DNA from: a virus
DNA length: 24,953 bases
Reading direction: 5' to 3' (one strand)
Virus record (IMG/VR): IMGVR_UViG_3300030102_002807
Coordinates: 1 to 24,953 of that record
The first letter of the stretch is position 1. The number at the start of each line of letters is the position of its first letter. Positions 6,519-15,098 of the stretch are shown piece after piece. The notes under the pieces were generated by a model. That model saw only the letters and a list, made by a program, of their open reading frames with translations, made no database searches and was not told the origin of the DNA. A program made the translations under genes and the position numbers.

Positions 6519-8057
6519 ATGGCTATAGTAGATAACTCAGGAACAGGTTTAGCGGCCCTGGGGCGTAACGAAGACCGCTTTATGGCTCATGTTGCACCAG
6601 GCGAGATGGTGGTCCCACCAGTCATATCTGACAAGACAAGATCAATAATTAGAAAGGAGATGGCCGCTGTAGGTCTAGATCCTAACGAATATGTTGTTGG
6701 TGAGGGTATGTCTATCAACCCTATTACAGGGCAAGCAGAATTTGGTTTTTTAAAAAAGATAGCTAAAAGCGTTAAAAAGGTAGTTAAAAAGGTTGCACCT
6801 ATTGCAGCTGTTATACCTGGCCCTTGGCAACCGTTTGCCGCTGTATATCAAAAGGGTAACGCAGCTCTCAAACTAGCAAAAGGGGAGGGCGGTCTTGGTG
6901 ACATCATGACATTAGCAGCTGGTGGTAGGCAAAGTTTATTTGGAAAAGAGGGCGCAATAGAAGCAATTAAATCTGGTAGTTTCAAAGATATAGGGTTTGT
7001 AGATTCTCTTAAAAATATTGGTCAGGTCGCCAAACGTGATGCCGCAGGTAATATAGTTAAAGACGCTGCTGGCAATATAGTTACTGAATTTTCACCATTA
7101 GCTTACGGTAGTAACGTTTTACAAGGTATAGCTAGCGACCAACAACAAGGATATGGTGGATTGTTGGGTGGTACTGGTCAAAAATTTGATGTCACAACAG
7201 GACAACTTGTAGGTTCAGGTGGAGCAGGATTTAATCCCTTCATGCGACAAGCCACACCAACTACCGCTACGGTACAGTCAGGTGATACTCTTTCACAAAT
7301 AGCAAAAGACAATAACACTACTGTAGATGCAATATTAAAAGCTAATCCAAACATTACAGATCCTAATGTTATATCGGCAGGACAAACAATAAATATACCA
7401 GGCACCACATCTAGCCAATCTTTTTTAAGTAGAATGATAAGCGGTACTCCTGGTCAACAAAATCCGATACAAGAGTTTATGGACGATCAGTTAGGATTAG
7501 ATCCTGGAGGTGGTGGCATTTACAATCTTCTTGGTGGAGGATCTGGGGATGGTACCGGCTTTGGCGGTATAGATCCCAAGATGGCTGGTCTTGCCTTGTT
7601 ATACGGTAAAGTAGTTAAAGATGCAGCTAAGAAGACTGAAGGTGGTTTAACTGACATAAGACAATCAAAAAGACCAGATCTTAACCCAGCGCCTGTATTT
7701 GCAGGATTTGACTTAGGGATACGACCTAAGAAGGCTTTTGGTGGGCCAATAGGATTTGGCAGACAATACTTCAACGAAGGCGGTATGGCTGTAAAAGAAC
7801 TTGATATGCGTCAAGGTGGTGAATCAGTTGGCCCAGGAACAGGTACATCTGATGACATACCAGCTATGCTTAGTGATGGTGAGTTTGTAATGACAGCCGC
7901 AGCTAATAATGGAGCGGGTGGATTTAAGTTCAACAAAACAAAAAAAGGTATTGAGTTGATAGCTGCTAGTAAACCTAATAGAGAAAAGGGTGTAGACGTT
8001 ATGACTAATCTGATGGAAACCTTTGAGAAATATAACAAATCTGGGAGTATGGCATAA
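6519..8057 (+). CDS. LysM-domain virion protein
   Basis: 512 residues. A LysM domain at 251-295 is easily seen ([20 protein letters not shown], then [18 protein letters not shown]), implying binding to peptidoglycan N-acetylglucosamine. The N-terminus contains [14 protein letters not shown], and the C-terminal part repeats a similar theme as [18 protein letters not shown] (about 448-465), motifs that I associate with phage internal or tail proteins. Residues about 75-120 are Lys/Val-rich, partly amphipathic and helical. Low-complexity Gly-rich stretches (about 225-245, 325-350) look like linkers. It probably sits in the virion and contacts the cell wall during DNA entry. The stop codon overlaps the next ATG (TAATG at 8055-8059), starting a series of three such junctions. 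Confidence 0.7.
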   Translation: MAIVDNSGTGLAALGRNEDRFMAHVAPGEMVVPPVISDKTRSIIRKEMAAVGLDPNEYVVGEGMSINPITGQAEFGFLKKIAKSVKKVVKKVAPIAAVIPGPWQPFAAVYQKGNAALKLAKGEGGLGDIMTLAAGGRQSLFGKEGAIEAIKSGSFKDIGFVDSLKNIGQVAKRDAAGNIVKDAAGNIVTEFSPLAYGSNVLQGIASDQQQGYGGLLGGTGQKFDVTTGQLVGSGGAGFNPFMRQATPTTATVQSGDTLSQIAKDNNTTVDAILKANPNITDPNVISAGQTINIPGTTSSQSFLSRMISGTPGQQNPIQEFMDDQLGLDPGGGGIYNLLGGGSGDGTGFGGIDPKMAGLALLYGKVVKDAAKKTEGGLTDIRQSKRPDLNPAPVFAGFDLGIRPKKAFGGPIGFGRQYFNEGGMAVKELDMRQGGESVGPGTGTSDDIPAMLSDGEFVMTAAANNGAGGFKFNKTKKGIELIAASKPNREKGVDVMTNLMETFEKYNKSGSMA

Positions 8058-9322
8058 TGGCTGAAACAATAGATCCTGTACTTCAGGAACAACGTACCGC
8101 TGAAGTTCTTACGGACCCGTTAATACGGGCTTTATATTTTGGTACCGAAGGCACTCCTGGATTCTTTAATCAATTACAGCAAGCAGGTGCAAACCTTATC
8201 GGTACTGATGTGCCTCTACAACAAACTGCTGGTTTAGATAGATTAGAGACTTTAGCAAGAGAAAGAGCCGAAGCAGGTCTTGGTTCATTTCAACCGTTTT
8301 TTGATAGACAACAAGGCTTGATAGATGAAGCTATAGCACAATCTAGAAGAGCAGAACAATTACAAGATCCATACTTTACAAGAGCCGAAGAGCAATACGG
8401 TTTAGGTTTGGGTGATGCCCTATCTGGCATACAACAAGCTAGAGGTGTAGCGACAGGTGCAGTAGACGAGTTTGGAAACCGTATAGGTGAATCAGAAGAT
8501 TTACTGAGAGGCACATTAGGTGCTTACGATCCAAATATGACGCAACAATTCTATAATCCTTTCGAAGATAGAGTTGTTCAACAAACTATAGACGACATAA
8601 TGGAGGCTGGAGAAAAGCAAGATATAGCGGCTAGAGCGCAAGCCATATCTGCTGGTGGTGAATCAGCCTTTGGATCTAGAGCAAGACTTGGCGCAGAAGA
8701 AAGAAGAGAAGCCTTGGGTAGAGGATTGGCAGAGGCTCTGGGTAATATTAGATCTAGAGGTTTTACTGAAGCACAACAGACAGGTCTTGGTGAGTTCGCA
8801 CGACAAAGACAAGCAGAAAGAGCAGCCGCTCAAGGCTTGGGTGGATTTGCAGGATCAAGACTAGGAGCCGGTCAAAGTTTAGCCAGTAGCTTACAAGGAT
8901 TAGGGCAAAGCGAAGCAGCCGCTAGAGCAGGATTAGCTAGCGGTTTACTAGGTATAGGCGCACAAAGAGGCGCTGGTGCGTCTGGATTAGGTGCGCAGTT
9001 AGCAGGATATGGCGGTCAATTAGCTGGTGTAGGAACAACCCTTGATGCGTTAGGAAGAGGTCAAAGATCTGAACTAATGGGATTAGGTGCTACTTCTAGA
9101 GGTATACAAGAAACAGGATTTGGAAGACAGTTTGCTCAACAGATGGGACAACAGATGAGGCCTCTACAAACACTACAATCTATTGGTTCTATGTTACCTG
9201 GTTATCAAGCAACAAGAACTCAGATTGATTCAACCTACGGTATGGCTCCTGATCCAAGCGCACAAGGTCTTGGAGCTGCTTTCTCAGCTTATGCTGCATT
9301 ACAACCACCAAGAGCAGGTTAA
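8057..9322 (+). CDS. Putative internal virion (ejection) protein, Gln/Gly/Ala-rich
   Basis: 421 residues, with no signal peptide or clear membrane span. The sequence is dominated by Gln, Gly, Ala, Leu, Arg and Glu, with predicted long helices. The region about 255-365 has many loose QGLG, AGLG and SGLG repeats, each a few residues apart, and the C-terminus ends QPPRAG. The part at 10-60 (DPLIRALYFGTEGTPGFFNQ) is more ordered. Composition and place between a LysM protein and two very long helical proteins suggest a DNA-ejection or internal core protein, comparable in role with T7 gp14-gp16, though I see no sequence match. Both ends join neighbours through TAATG overlaps, so translation is probably re-initiated in series. 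Confidence 0.55.
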   Translation: MAETIDPVLQEQRTAEVLTDPLIRALYFGTEGTPGFFNQLQQAGANLIGTDVPLQQTAGLDRLETLARERAEAGLGSFQPFFDRQQGLIDEAIAQSRRAEQLQDPYFTRAEEQYGLGLGDALSGIQQARGVATGAVDEFGNRIGESEDLLRGTLGAYDPNMTQQFYNPFEDRVVQQTIDDIMEAGEKQDIAARAQAISAGGESAFGSRARLGAEERREALGRGLAEALGNIRSRGFTEAQQTGLGEFARQRQAERAAAQGLGGFAGSRLGAGQSLASSLQGLGQSEAAARAGLASGLLGIGAQRGAGASGLGAQLAGYGGQLAGVGTTLDALGRGQRSELMGLGATSRGIQETGFGRQFAQQMGQQMRPLQTLQSIGSMLPGYQATRTQIDSTYGMAPDPSAQGLGAAFSAYAALQPPRAG

Positions 9323-11286
9323 TGAGTTATTTACAAAGAAAAATGTTTGCAAATGGTGGTGGAGCTGAAGCCAACCCTTACTATTATGTTAATAACCAAA
9401 ACAAACTGGTTCCACTAGATCCAATAAAGTTATTTAACGTTCTTGAAACTGCTCCAATACCCGAGGTAGAAGCATTAATACAAAATCCAGATGTAAGATA
9501 TAGTCCAGAAACACAAGAAATATTTAGACAAATAGTTGGCAAAAGAAAGGCTGGTTTTTCTAGTGTTAGTCCTAGTACGTTTAAGTTTGGTGAGGCTTTA
9601 CCTGATTATTTAAGTTTTTATTCTGGAGTACAAGATGTAGGTGGTGTTGCATTAGATACTTTGGGAGAGATTGCGGAAAGAGGTAAAGGTTTGTTTACAG
9701 GATTTATGGCGGACCAAGGAGAGCCACAAGATACTTTTGTAAGTGAGCGCTATCCATTCAACAGGCAAGGACAGCCTTTTGTAGATCCATCACAAGGTCG
9801 TCCAGATCCTACAAATATTGCAGGTGTTTTAGGTCGTGCAGCAGAGGGTATTGAAGCACGACTGGCAAGTTTACCGCCTTTAGGCCCTTCAGAAGAAGGG
9901 ATGCTTAGGAGAGGGTACACCAATCCAGAACTAGCGGCTATCTTAAATAGAGCGCAAACAGGTGAAATACAAGACTTTGAAGAAGAAATAGAAGAATTAG
10001 TAAAACCAGATGTAGTAGATACGGCAGTTGTTGAAGAAGTTACCGAGCAAGCACCAAGAGAATTACCAACTGGTACGGTAGAAATTAGAAACATAAGTCC
10101 TGATGATTATGAGGGGTCCAATATAGCTTTGTTAAAACAAGAAATGGAAATAATAGGTAGAGATGAAGAAGGCAATCCTTTACCAGAAACAAGATTATTA
10201 CAGGACCCTGAAATACAAGATCTCTTAGATGAAATCAAACCTATTGAAGTGAAAGTTGATGTAGATAAAACAGAGGCTGATAGTCTACTAGACGTTGAAG
10301 AAAAGTTTGACGGTTTACCTGATAGTGCAATTCAAGAACTTTTAGATCCGATTAAACCTATTTTATCTATACCAGAAGCTGCCGCTGAAACGGAAGAAGA
10401 ACAAGATGAGGGTCAACCTCCTCCGCCTAGGGATGTTATAACTAGAAAACTAGAACAACCAGGATTCTTTGGATCTGATAGGTTCCTAGACTTTATTAGG
10501 AATGTAGGTGGTGAACTTACTAGAACAGGTCAGTTTGGTACAGGTCTATCACTTGGCGCATCTAAGGCCGCTGAAGAAAGAGCCGCCAGAGAGTTGATGG
10601 CTGAACAAGAAGAAAGAGACTTTGCATCTAAACTAAGACTTGCTAGAGCTGAAGCAGCATTAGAGGGTACTGGATTTATGGATCCTACTGATGCAAATAA
10701 AATTGTAGATCAAGAAAATGCTCTAGCTGACAATATTCAATCATTTGAAAAAAGTAGAAACACTTTATCTAATTTAAACAAAGTTATAGGAATTTTAGAT
10801 GAAGGAGGAGCTACTGGATTAAGAGGTTTCTTTGGTGAAGCAACTGATATGATTGAAGCCGCTATAAAATCTGATACCGGAAAATCTTTTGAAGATCTAA
10901 ACCCTAGAACTAGAGCTAATTCTTTGTTAAAAGTTCTAAGACAGGCAAATGTAAGAGAAATACTAGGTGAATCTGGTAAAACTATTTCTAATTTAGACAG
11001 ACAGATTGTTGAAGATGTATTTGGAGATATTAGATTTGGAACACCTGTTTCTGTTTCAATTAAGAAACTTGAAGACAGTAGAAAAAATATTCTTAATGGA
11101 ATGAGAAGCACCCAGAATAAGATTATAAATTCAAAATCTTTCTTTGATAATATTGGTTATGATTCGAATGTTTTAAGAATTAACGAACCAATACTAGATT
11201 TAATCAAAGCATTTACATTTGCAAATGCAGAATCATATATTGCACCTGACACATCTGATGCAGGTATTATTGACACAACTTTATAA
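9322..11286 (+). CDS. Putative virion protein with acidic linker and duplicated motif
   Basis: 654 residues, not matched to a named family. Three parts can be seen. Residues 1-215 are mixed and contain the MFANGGG start often seen in marine phage virion proteins. Residues about 220-375 are very acidic and probably disordered, with a duplicated motif: EIQDLLDEIKPI near 297 and AIQELLDPIKPI near 336. Residues about 385-640 are helical and charged, with a well-formed segment PRTRANSLLKVLRQANVREI followed by LGESGKTISNLDRQIVEDVF. It lies inside the virion operon, with TAATG junctions on both sides, which supports a structural or ejection role. The duplicated acidic motif may be a docking site for a partner; that is inference. 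Confidence 0.55.
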   Translation: MSYLQRKMFANGGGAEANPYYYVNNQNKLVPLDPIKLFNVLETAPIPEVEALIQNPDVRYSPETQEIFRQIVGKRKAGFSSVSPSTFKFGEALPDYLSFYSGVQDVGGVALDTLGEIAERGKGLFTGFMADQGEPQDTFVSERYPFNRQGQPFVDPSQGRPDPTNIAGVLGRAAEGIEARLASLPPLGPSEEGMLRRGYTNPELAAILNRAQTGEIQDFEEEIEELVKPDVVDTAVVEEVTEQAPRELPTGTVEIRNISPDDYEGSNIALLKQEMEIIGRDEEGNPLPETRLLQDPEIQDLLDEIKPIEVKVDVDKTEADSLLDVEEKFDGLPDSAIQELLDPIKPILSIPEAAAETEEEQDEGQPPPPRDVITRKLEQPGFFGSDRFLDFIRNVGGELTRTGQFGTGLSLGASKAAEERAARELMAEQEERDFASKLRLARAEAALEGTGFMDPTDANKIVDQENALADNIQSFEKSRNTLSNLNKVIGILDEGGATGLRGFFGEATDMIEAAIKSDTGKSFEDLNPRTRANSLLKVLRQANVREILGESGKTISNLDRQIVEDVFGDIRFGTPVSVSIKKLEDSRKNILNGMRSTQNKIINSKSFFDNIGYDSNVLRINEPILDLIKAFTFANAESYIAPDTSDAGIIDTTL

Positions 11287-14200
11287 TGCCTAGATATAGA
11301 GTAAATATTTCTGAAGGTGTATCTGAGATTGTAGATGCAGATACCGAAGACGAAGCTAAGAAAAAAGTAAAAGCTATTATAGCTACAGGTGCTACTTCAC
11401 CTTTTTACGACAAACTTTACTTTGATTACGATACTGGAGTAAAAGGTAAGTTTGAGCGGTTAGTTGATAAAGGTACAGAACGTGAAGGTGATCTAAGAAA
11501 TCTTAGAGCGCAGTTATCAAGAGCAGAAACACCTAGAGAACAAGAAACCGTATTAGAAAACTTTGTAGGATCTTCAGGCTTTACTAGAAATACAAAAGGA
11601 CAGGTTGCTTTAACTCCAGTAGGACTAGAAGAACTAGGCCTACCAATACAAAACAGAACACTTAGTGACGGTACTTCAATACCGTTAAATACCATTATTG
11701 ATGAAAATGATTTTGGTTTGCAAACTGGTGATCTTGCAGACTTTGCCGGTATTGCAGGTCCTATAACTGGAGCAATAACTTTTATGTTGCCACAAGCTAG
11801 AGTCATAAAAGGTCTTACATCTTTATTTGGCGGCAGAGATCGTATAGCTAGAATGTTTGCAGCCGGTACTGGTTCAGCCGTAGGTAAAGCAGGAGAAGAA
11901 GCTTTAGATTATCAAGAGGGATTTCAATTACAAGACAGAGATGAACTCAAAGATCTATTTGGTGGTGAGTTTCTTTTTGGTTCTATTGGTCAAGGTATAG
12001 GTGAACTTTTTGGTTTAGGATATAAATTACTTTTAGGAAGAAATGCACCAGCTCCAGATCTTAGACTTAATAGGCAAATGGCTTTAGGTAGATCTGCTTC
12101 AGACATACTAAAACTAGATGCACAACTAGGTAAAGAAGCAACAGAAAGACAAATAGCAAAAGCAGTAAGAGACGGTAGGGTAGCAAAGTTTGATTTCAAA
12201 GGTATAGCATCACAAGCGACTCTAGGAGCTAAATTGCCTGGTAGGTTACAAGATATTTCTGAACAGGTATTAGGTAATACAAGGGATAAAGAAACCGCAG
12301 CATATCTTAGAGCTGAGATAGATAATTTACTTGGAGAAATTGGTGGTGAAAACGCACTACTACAAAAATCTATATCTGATGCAACAAAAGGTAGTCTAGA
12401 TGAGCAAGTACAAGCCAGCTTACAGGCCCTAAGATTAAAAGAACAAACGGTTACACAGCAACTACGTAAGCTCTTAGATGATGTAGTAGATGATGCTATA
12501 GAAGTTGGAAATTACGCAGATGCACCTGGCAGAGGAGCTTTAGGTCAAATACTTCAAGACAATCTAGGTAGAGCTAGACGAGAAGTTATGGTTGATCTAG
12601 GTACAAAATACAGAGCTGTTGACGGTATGTTCAAACAACTCACTTCAACTGAGGGTAAGTCAGGCGTAGAATTATTGAAGGCACAAACATTAGATAGAGT
12701 TGTAAGAAACACTATAAATAAAAATATTGATGATTCTCTTAAATTAATTAAACAACACAAAGATGCTGATTACTTTTGGGGTGTTAACAACCGAGATGAG
12801 TTAGACGGCGGTATTGTTAAAAAGATAGAAAGCGCATTATTAGAGTTCCAAAATGATGTAGCCAGAGGAGGTCCAGTAAATTTAGCTCACGTTAGAAACG
12901 CTTACTCAAAATTAAATACTATTTCTAGAGATACACTTGAGGCGAGTCCAGAAAGAAAAGTAATTATAGAAATCATGCGTAAGCTTGATGACTCTAGAGT
13001 TAGTCAAAATGGTGAAATATTTATACCTGGTCAACCAGATAGTATCCTTACTCAACTAGAAATAGAAGGTGTAGAGCAGTTTAACGTACAACTAGCAAAG
13101 AATATAAAAGCGGCAGGTCTAGGTGATGATGTTATAGAGTTAGAAGGACAAGCAGTAAGAGAAGTAAATAACGCAATAAAACAACTTAGAGAAGCCAATA
13201 AAATTGCAGCAGAAAGGATGGCACCTTTTGATAGGTTAGAGATTAAAAAAATAATATCCAACTCACAGAAGGGTGCGCATAACGCAGATGAAGTTTATAA
13301 AAAAGTTATTTTGAATGGCGAAAGAGGAGATCTAGAGGACATATTTAAAGCTCTTAGAGACTACGATAACTATATGGTTCAAGCAGGCAAGCCAGCAAAC
13401 GCAGAAAGAACTTTAAAGTCACAATTAAAGAAAAGATTGTTTGCTGATGCGTTTAGAGCTTCTACAGATGTTGTAGACGAATCAATTAACTTCACTCAGT
13501 TTGCGAAAGAAATTAAAAAGTTTGAAAGAGATTATCCAGGCAAGTTAGATGCTTTGTTTACAGATACAGCTACAGGTAAAAATACAGCTAAACTTGTTAG
13601 AGATACAATAGAGCAAGTTAATAAAATTGGTCCAAGAATCAAACCACAAGACATTAAAAACCTTGTTAATGACTTCACAACAAAAAGAAAAGGTCTAAGC
13701 GCAAGCGATCAAGGTTTAGCTTTTGTTCAAGGTCTAAAAGAATTAGCTAAAGCATCTGATGAAAGATTAAAACTTGAAGCTAACAGAGCTATATCAGATT
13801 TACCTCTAAAAGGTATAGACGAGACGGTTAATATAATATTTAGGCCAAATGCAAATGCCAATATAGAGATATTAAAAAATACCGTTAGTCCTGAAGTATT
13901 CACCAGCATACAACAGGCTAGTATGCAGAAGCTTTTATCTAAATCTATAGACATAAACGGCAAGGGCAGAATCACAGACCTGTTTAAGGCTGGTAATTTA
14001 AAAACAGCATTAGACTCTTATGGTGATGAAACTCTAGAAGCTATGTTTGGAAAAGAACTTTCACAAGGTTTGAGAAACTTCCAAAGACAACTAGACACAT
14101 TAACCAAACAAGAAGCTGGCAGAGGCGGAGCGGCTGGTGGTCTGGTAGCTGCTGGTATTGGTGCCAGCTTGGCTTTAAATCCTATAGCGGTATTACCTTC

Positions 14201-14639
14201 AGTATTGGGATTAGCAGTAGCCAGAAGATTGTTTGCATCACCAAGTTTTGTTTCTATAGTGTCTAAGACAGATAAAGGATCTATTATGACGGCCATAGAC
14301 ATGACAGAACAGGCACTAAGACAGACTTTGGTAAGGCAGTTAGGTATGGAAGCCGAAGAAGCAGGAGAAGTTGCTGGTGGCATTATGGATGGTGCTTATG
14401 ATGCGGCTGGTATAGAAGAATTACTTAACCCTGTAAAAGATCTGATAAAAGACACAATATCAGAAACACAAAATCTGCAACAAGAAGCACAACAGTCTTT
14501 AAGAACTACACAGGTCCCAACTCCTAGTATTCCTTTGCCTGATGTATCAGGAACTCAAATGCCAACGCTGAGTCCTCTATCTGAGGATAGATTGGCGTTA
14601 GATGAACAATTGTTTGGTAGACCCTCTAGGCTAGGCTAA
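11286..14639 (+). CDS. Giant helical virion protein, putative DNA-ejection protein
   Basis: 1117 residues, the largest gene here. The first 40 residues (MPRYRVNISEGVSEIVDADT, then EDEAKKKVKAI) form a small alpha/beta unit of the kind that begins several phage internal proteins. Residues about 155-260 hold hydrophobic and Gly-rich stretches. From about 290 to 930 it is nearly all charged helix with coiled-coil character. A Gly/Ala-rich hydrophobic segment at about 945-982 could insert into a membrane, followed by a Pro/Ser/Thr-rich tail. I looked for a lytic transglycosylase motif like that of T7 gp16 and did not see one. Size, helicity and position suggest an internal core or ejection protein. 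It is the last gene of the + strand virion block and its stop overlaps the convergent nuclease gene by 14 bases. Confidence 0.55.
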   Translation: MPRYRVNISEGVSEIVDADTEDEAKKKVKAIIATGATSPFYDKLYFDYDTGVKGKFERLVDKGTEREGDLRNLRAQLSRAETPREQETVLENFVGSSGFTRNTKGQVALTPVGLEELGLPIQNRTLSDGTSIPLNTIIDENDFGLQTGDLADFAGIAGPITGAITFMLPQARVIKGLTSLFGGRDRIARMFAAGTGSAVGKAGEEALDYQEGFQLQDRDELKDLFGGEFLFGSIGQGIGELFGLGYKLLLGRNAPAPDLRLNRQMALGRSASDILKLDAQLGKEATERQIAKAVRDGRVAKFDFKGIASQATLGAKLPGRLQDISEQVLGNTRDKETAAYLRAEIDNLLGEIGGENALLQKSISDATKGSLDEQVQASLQALRLKEQTVTQQLRKLLDDVVDDAIEVGNYADAPGRGALGQILQDNLGRARREVMVDLGTKYRAVDGMFKQLTSTEGKSGVELLKAQTLDRVVRNTINKNIDDSLKLIKQHKDADYFWGVNNRDELDGGIVKKIESALLEFQNDVARGGPVNLAHVRNAYSKLNTISRDTLEASPERKVIIEIMRKLDDSRVSQNGEIFIPGQPDSILTQLEIEGVEQFNVQLAKNIKAAGLGDDVIELEGQAVREVNNAIKQLREANKIAAERMAPFDRLEIKKIISNSQKGAHNADEVYKKVILNGERGDLEDIFKALRDYDNYMVQAGKPANAERTLKSQLKKRLFADAFRASTDVVDESINFTQFAKEIKKFERDYPGKLDALFTDTATGKNTAKLVRDTIEQVNKIGPRIKPQDIKNLVNDFTTKRKGLSASDQGLAFVQGLKELAKASDERLKLEANRAISDLPLKGIDETVNIIFRPNANANIEILKNTVSPEVFTSIQQASMQKLLSKSIDINGKGRITDLFKAGNLKTALDSYGDETLEAMFGKELSQGLRNFQRQLDTLTKQEAGRGGAAGGLVAAGIGASLALNPIAVLPSVLGLAVARRLFASPSFVSIVSKTDKGSIMTAIDMTEQALRQTLVRQLGMEAEEAGEVAGGIMDGAYDAAGIEELLNPVKDLIKDTISETQNLQQEAQQSLRTTQVPTPSIPLPDVSGTQMPTLSPLSEDRLALDEQLFGRPSRLG

Positions 14640-15096
14640 AGCCTATTTCACTACGATCCATACCCAAAGGTTTATCAGATAAACATATCCAATCTTCTTG
14701 CGGTATGTGGATGTAAGGCTCGTTATCTTCATCATATGTGGGATTATCACTTATATTCATCCTTACATCATACGTAGCGTCTTTATTCCATTCGTGCATA
14801 TATATGCCGTCAGTCATAGCATACACAATAATAAACGGTACTCCGGTAGCCAAAGCAAACGAAGATCCTCTGCGTAGTTTATTGGTAGATATGATTAGTG
14901 TTTCATACTTGTCAAAAGCAAAAGTACGGCACTTTACCTCGCACCAATAATTTTTTTCGTTTGATTCTATCCAATAGTCTAATGAATAGCTTACTGGTAG
15001 TTTGTGACAAGTAACCCCCCAAAGTCCTTCCAAAAATCCAGCTACTCTCTCTTCTCTCTTTTGATCGTCTCTGGTTTCAAATGATGGTGTTTTCAT
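14626..15096 (-). CDS. PD-(D/E)XK family nuclease
   Basis: 156 residues from ATG 15096. GAGGA lies six bases upstream of this codon, while the ATG at 15102 (two residues longer, overlapping the primase stop as ATGA) has it directly adjacent; either is possible. The nuclease core is visible: D40 in YSLDYWIES, then E53-x-K55 in WCEVKC, followed by a strand-helix containing STNKLRRG and a hydrophobic strand VPFIIVYAM. This matches small phage PD-(D/E)XK nucleases, including resolvase-like and VRR-NUC relatives. Such enzymes cut branched or ends-containing DNA during replication or packaging. It is the last gene of the regulator-primase-nuclease operon, which fits a role in processing replication intermediates. 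The exact substrate is unknown. Confidence 0.75.
   Translation of the reverse strand: MKTPSFETRDDQKREERVAGFLEGLWGVTCHKLPVSYSLDYWIESNEKNYWCEVKCRTFAFDKYETLIISTNKLRRGSSFALATGVPFIIVYAMTDGIYMHEWNKDATYDVRMNISDNPTYDEDNEPYIHIPQEDWICLSDKPLGMDRSEIGFSLA
14632..14645. terminator. Short hairpin at the convergent gene ends
   Basis: TAGGC-TAAA-GCCTA forms a perfect five-base stem with a four-base loop exactly where the + strand virion operon and the - strand replication operon converge; both stop codons lie in or next to it. Only three T follow on the + strand, so a strong intrinsic terminator is unlikely. It may slow polymerase or protect the mRNA 3' ends. Confidence 0.3.
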
Positions 15097-15098
15097 GT

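Noticed and set aside
9750-14383. Several - strand open frames of 68 to 126 residues within the giant virion genes
   Set aside because: They are Ser/Leu/Pro-rich shadows of helical + strand proteins, without ribosome binding sites.
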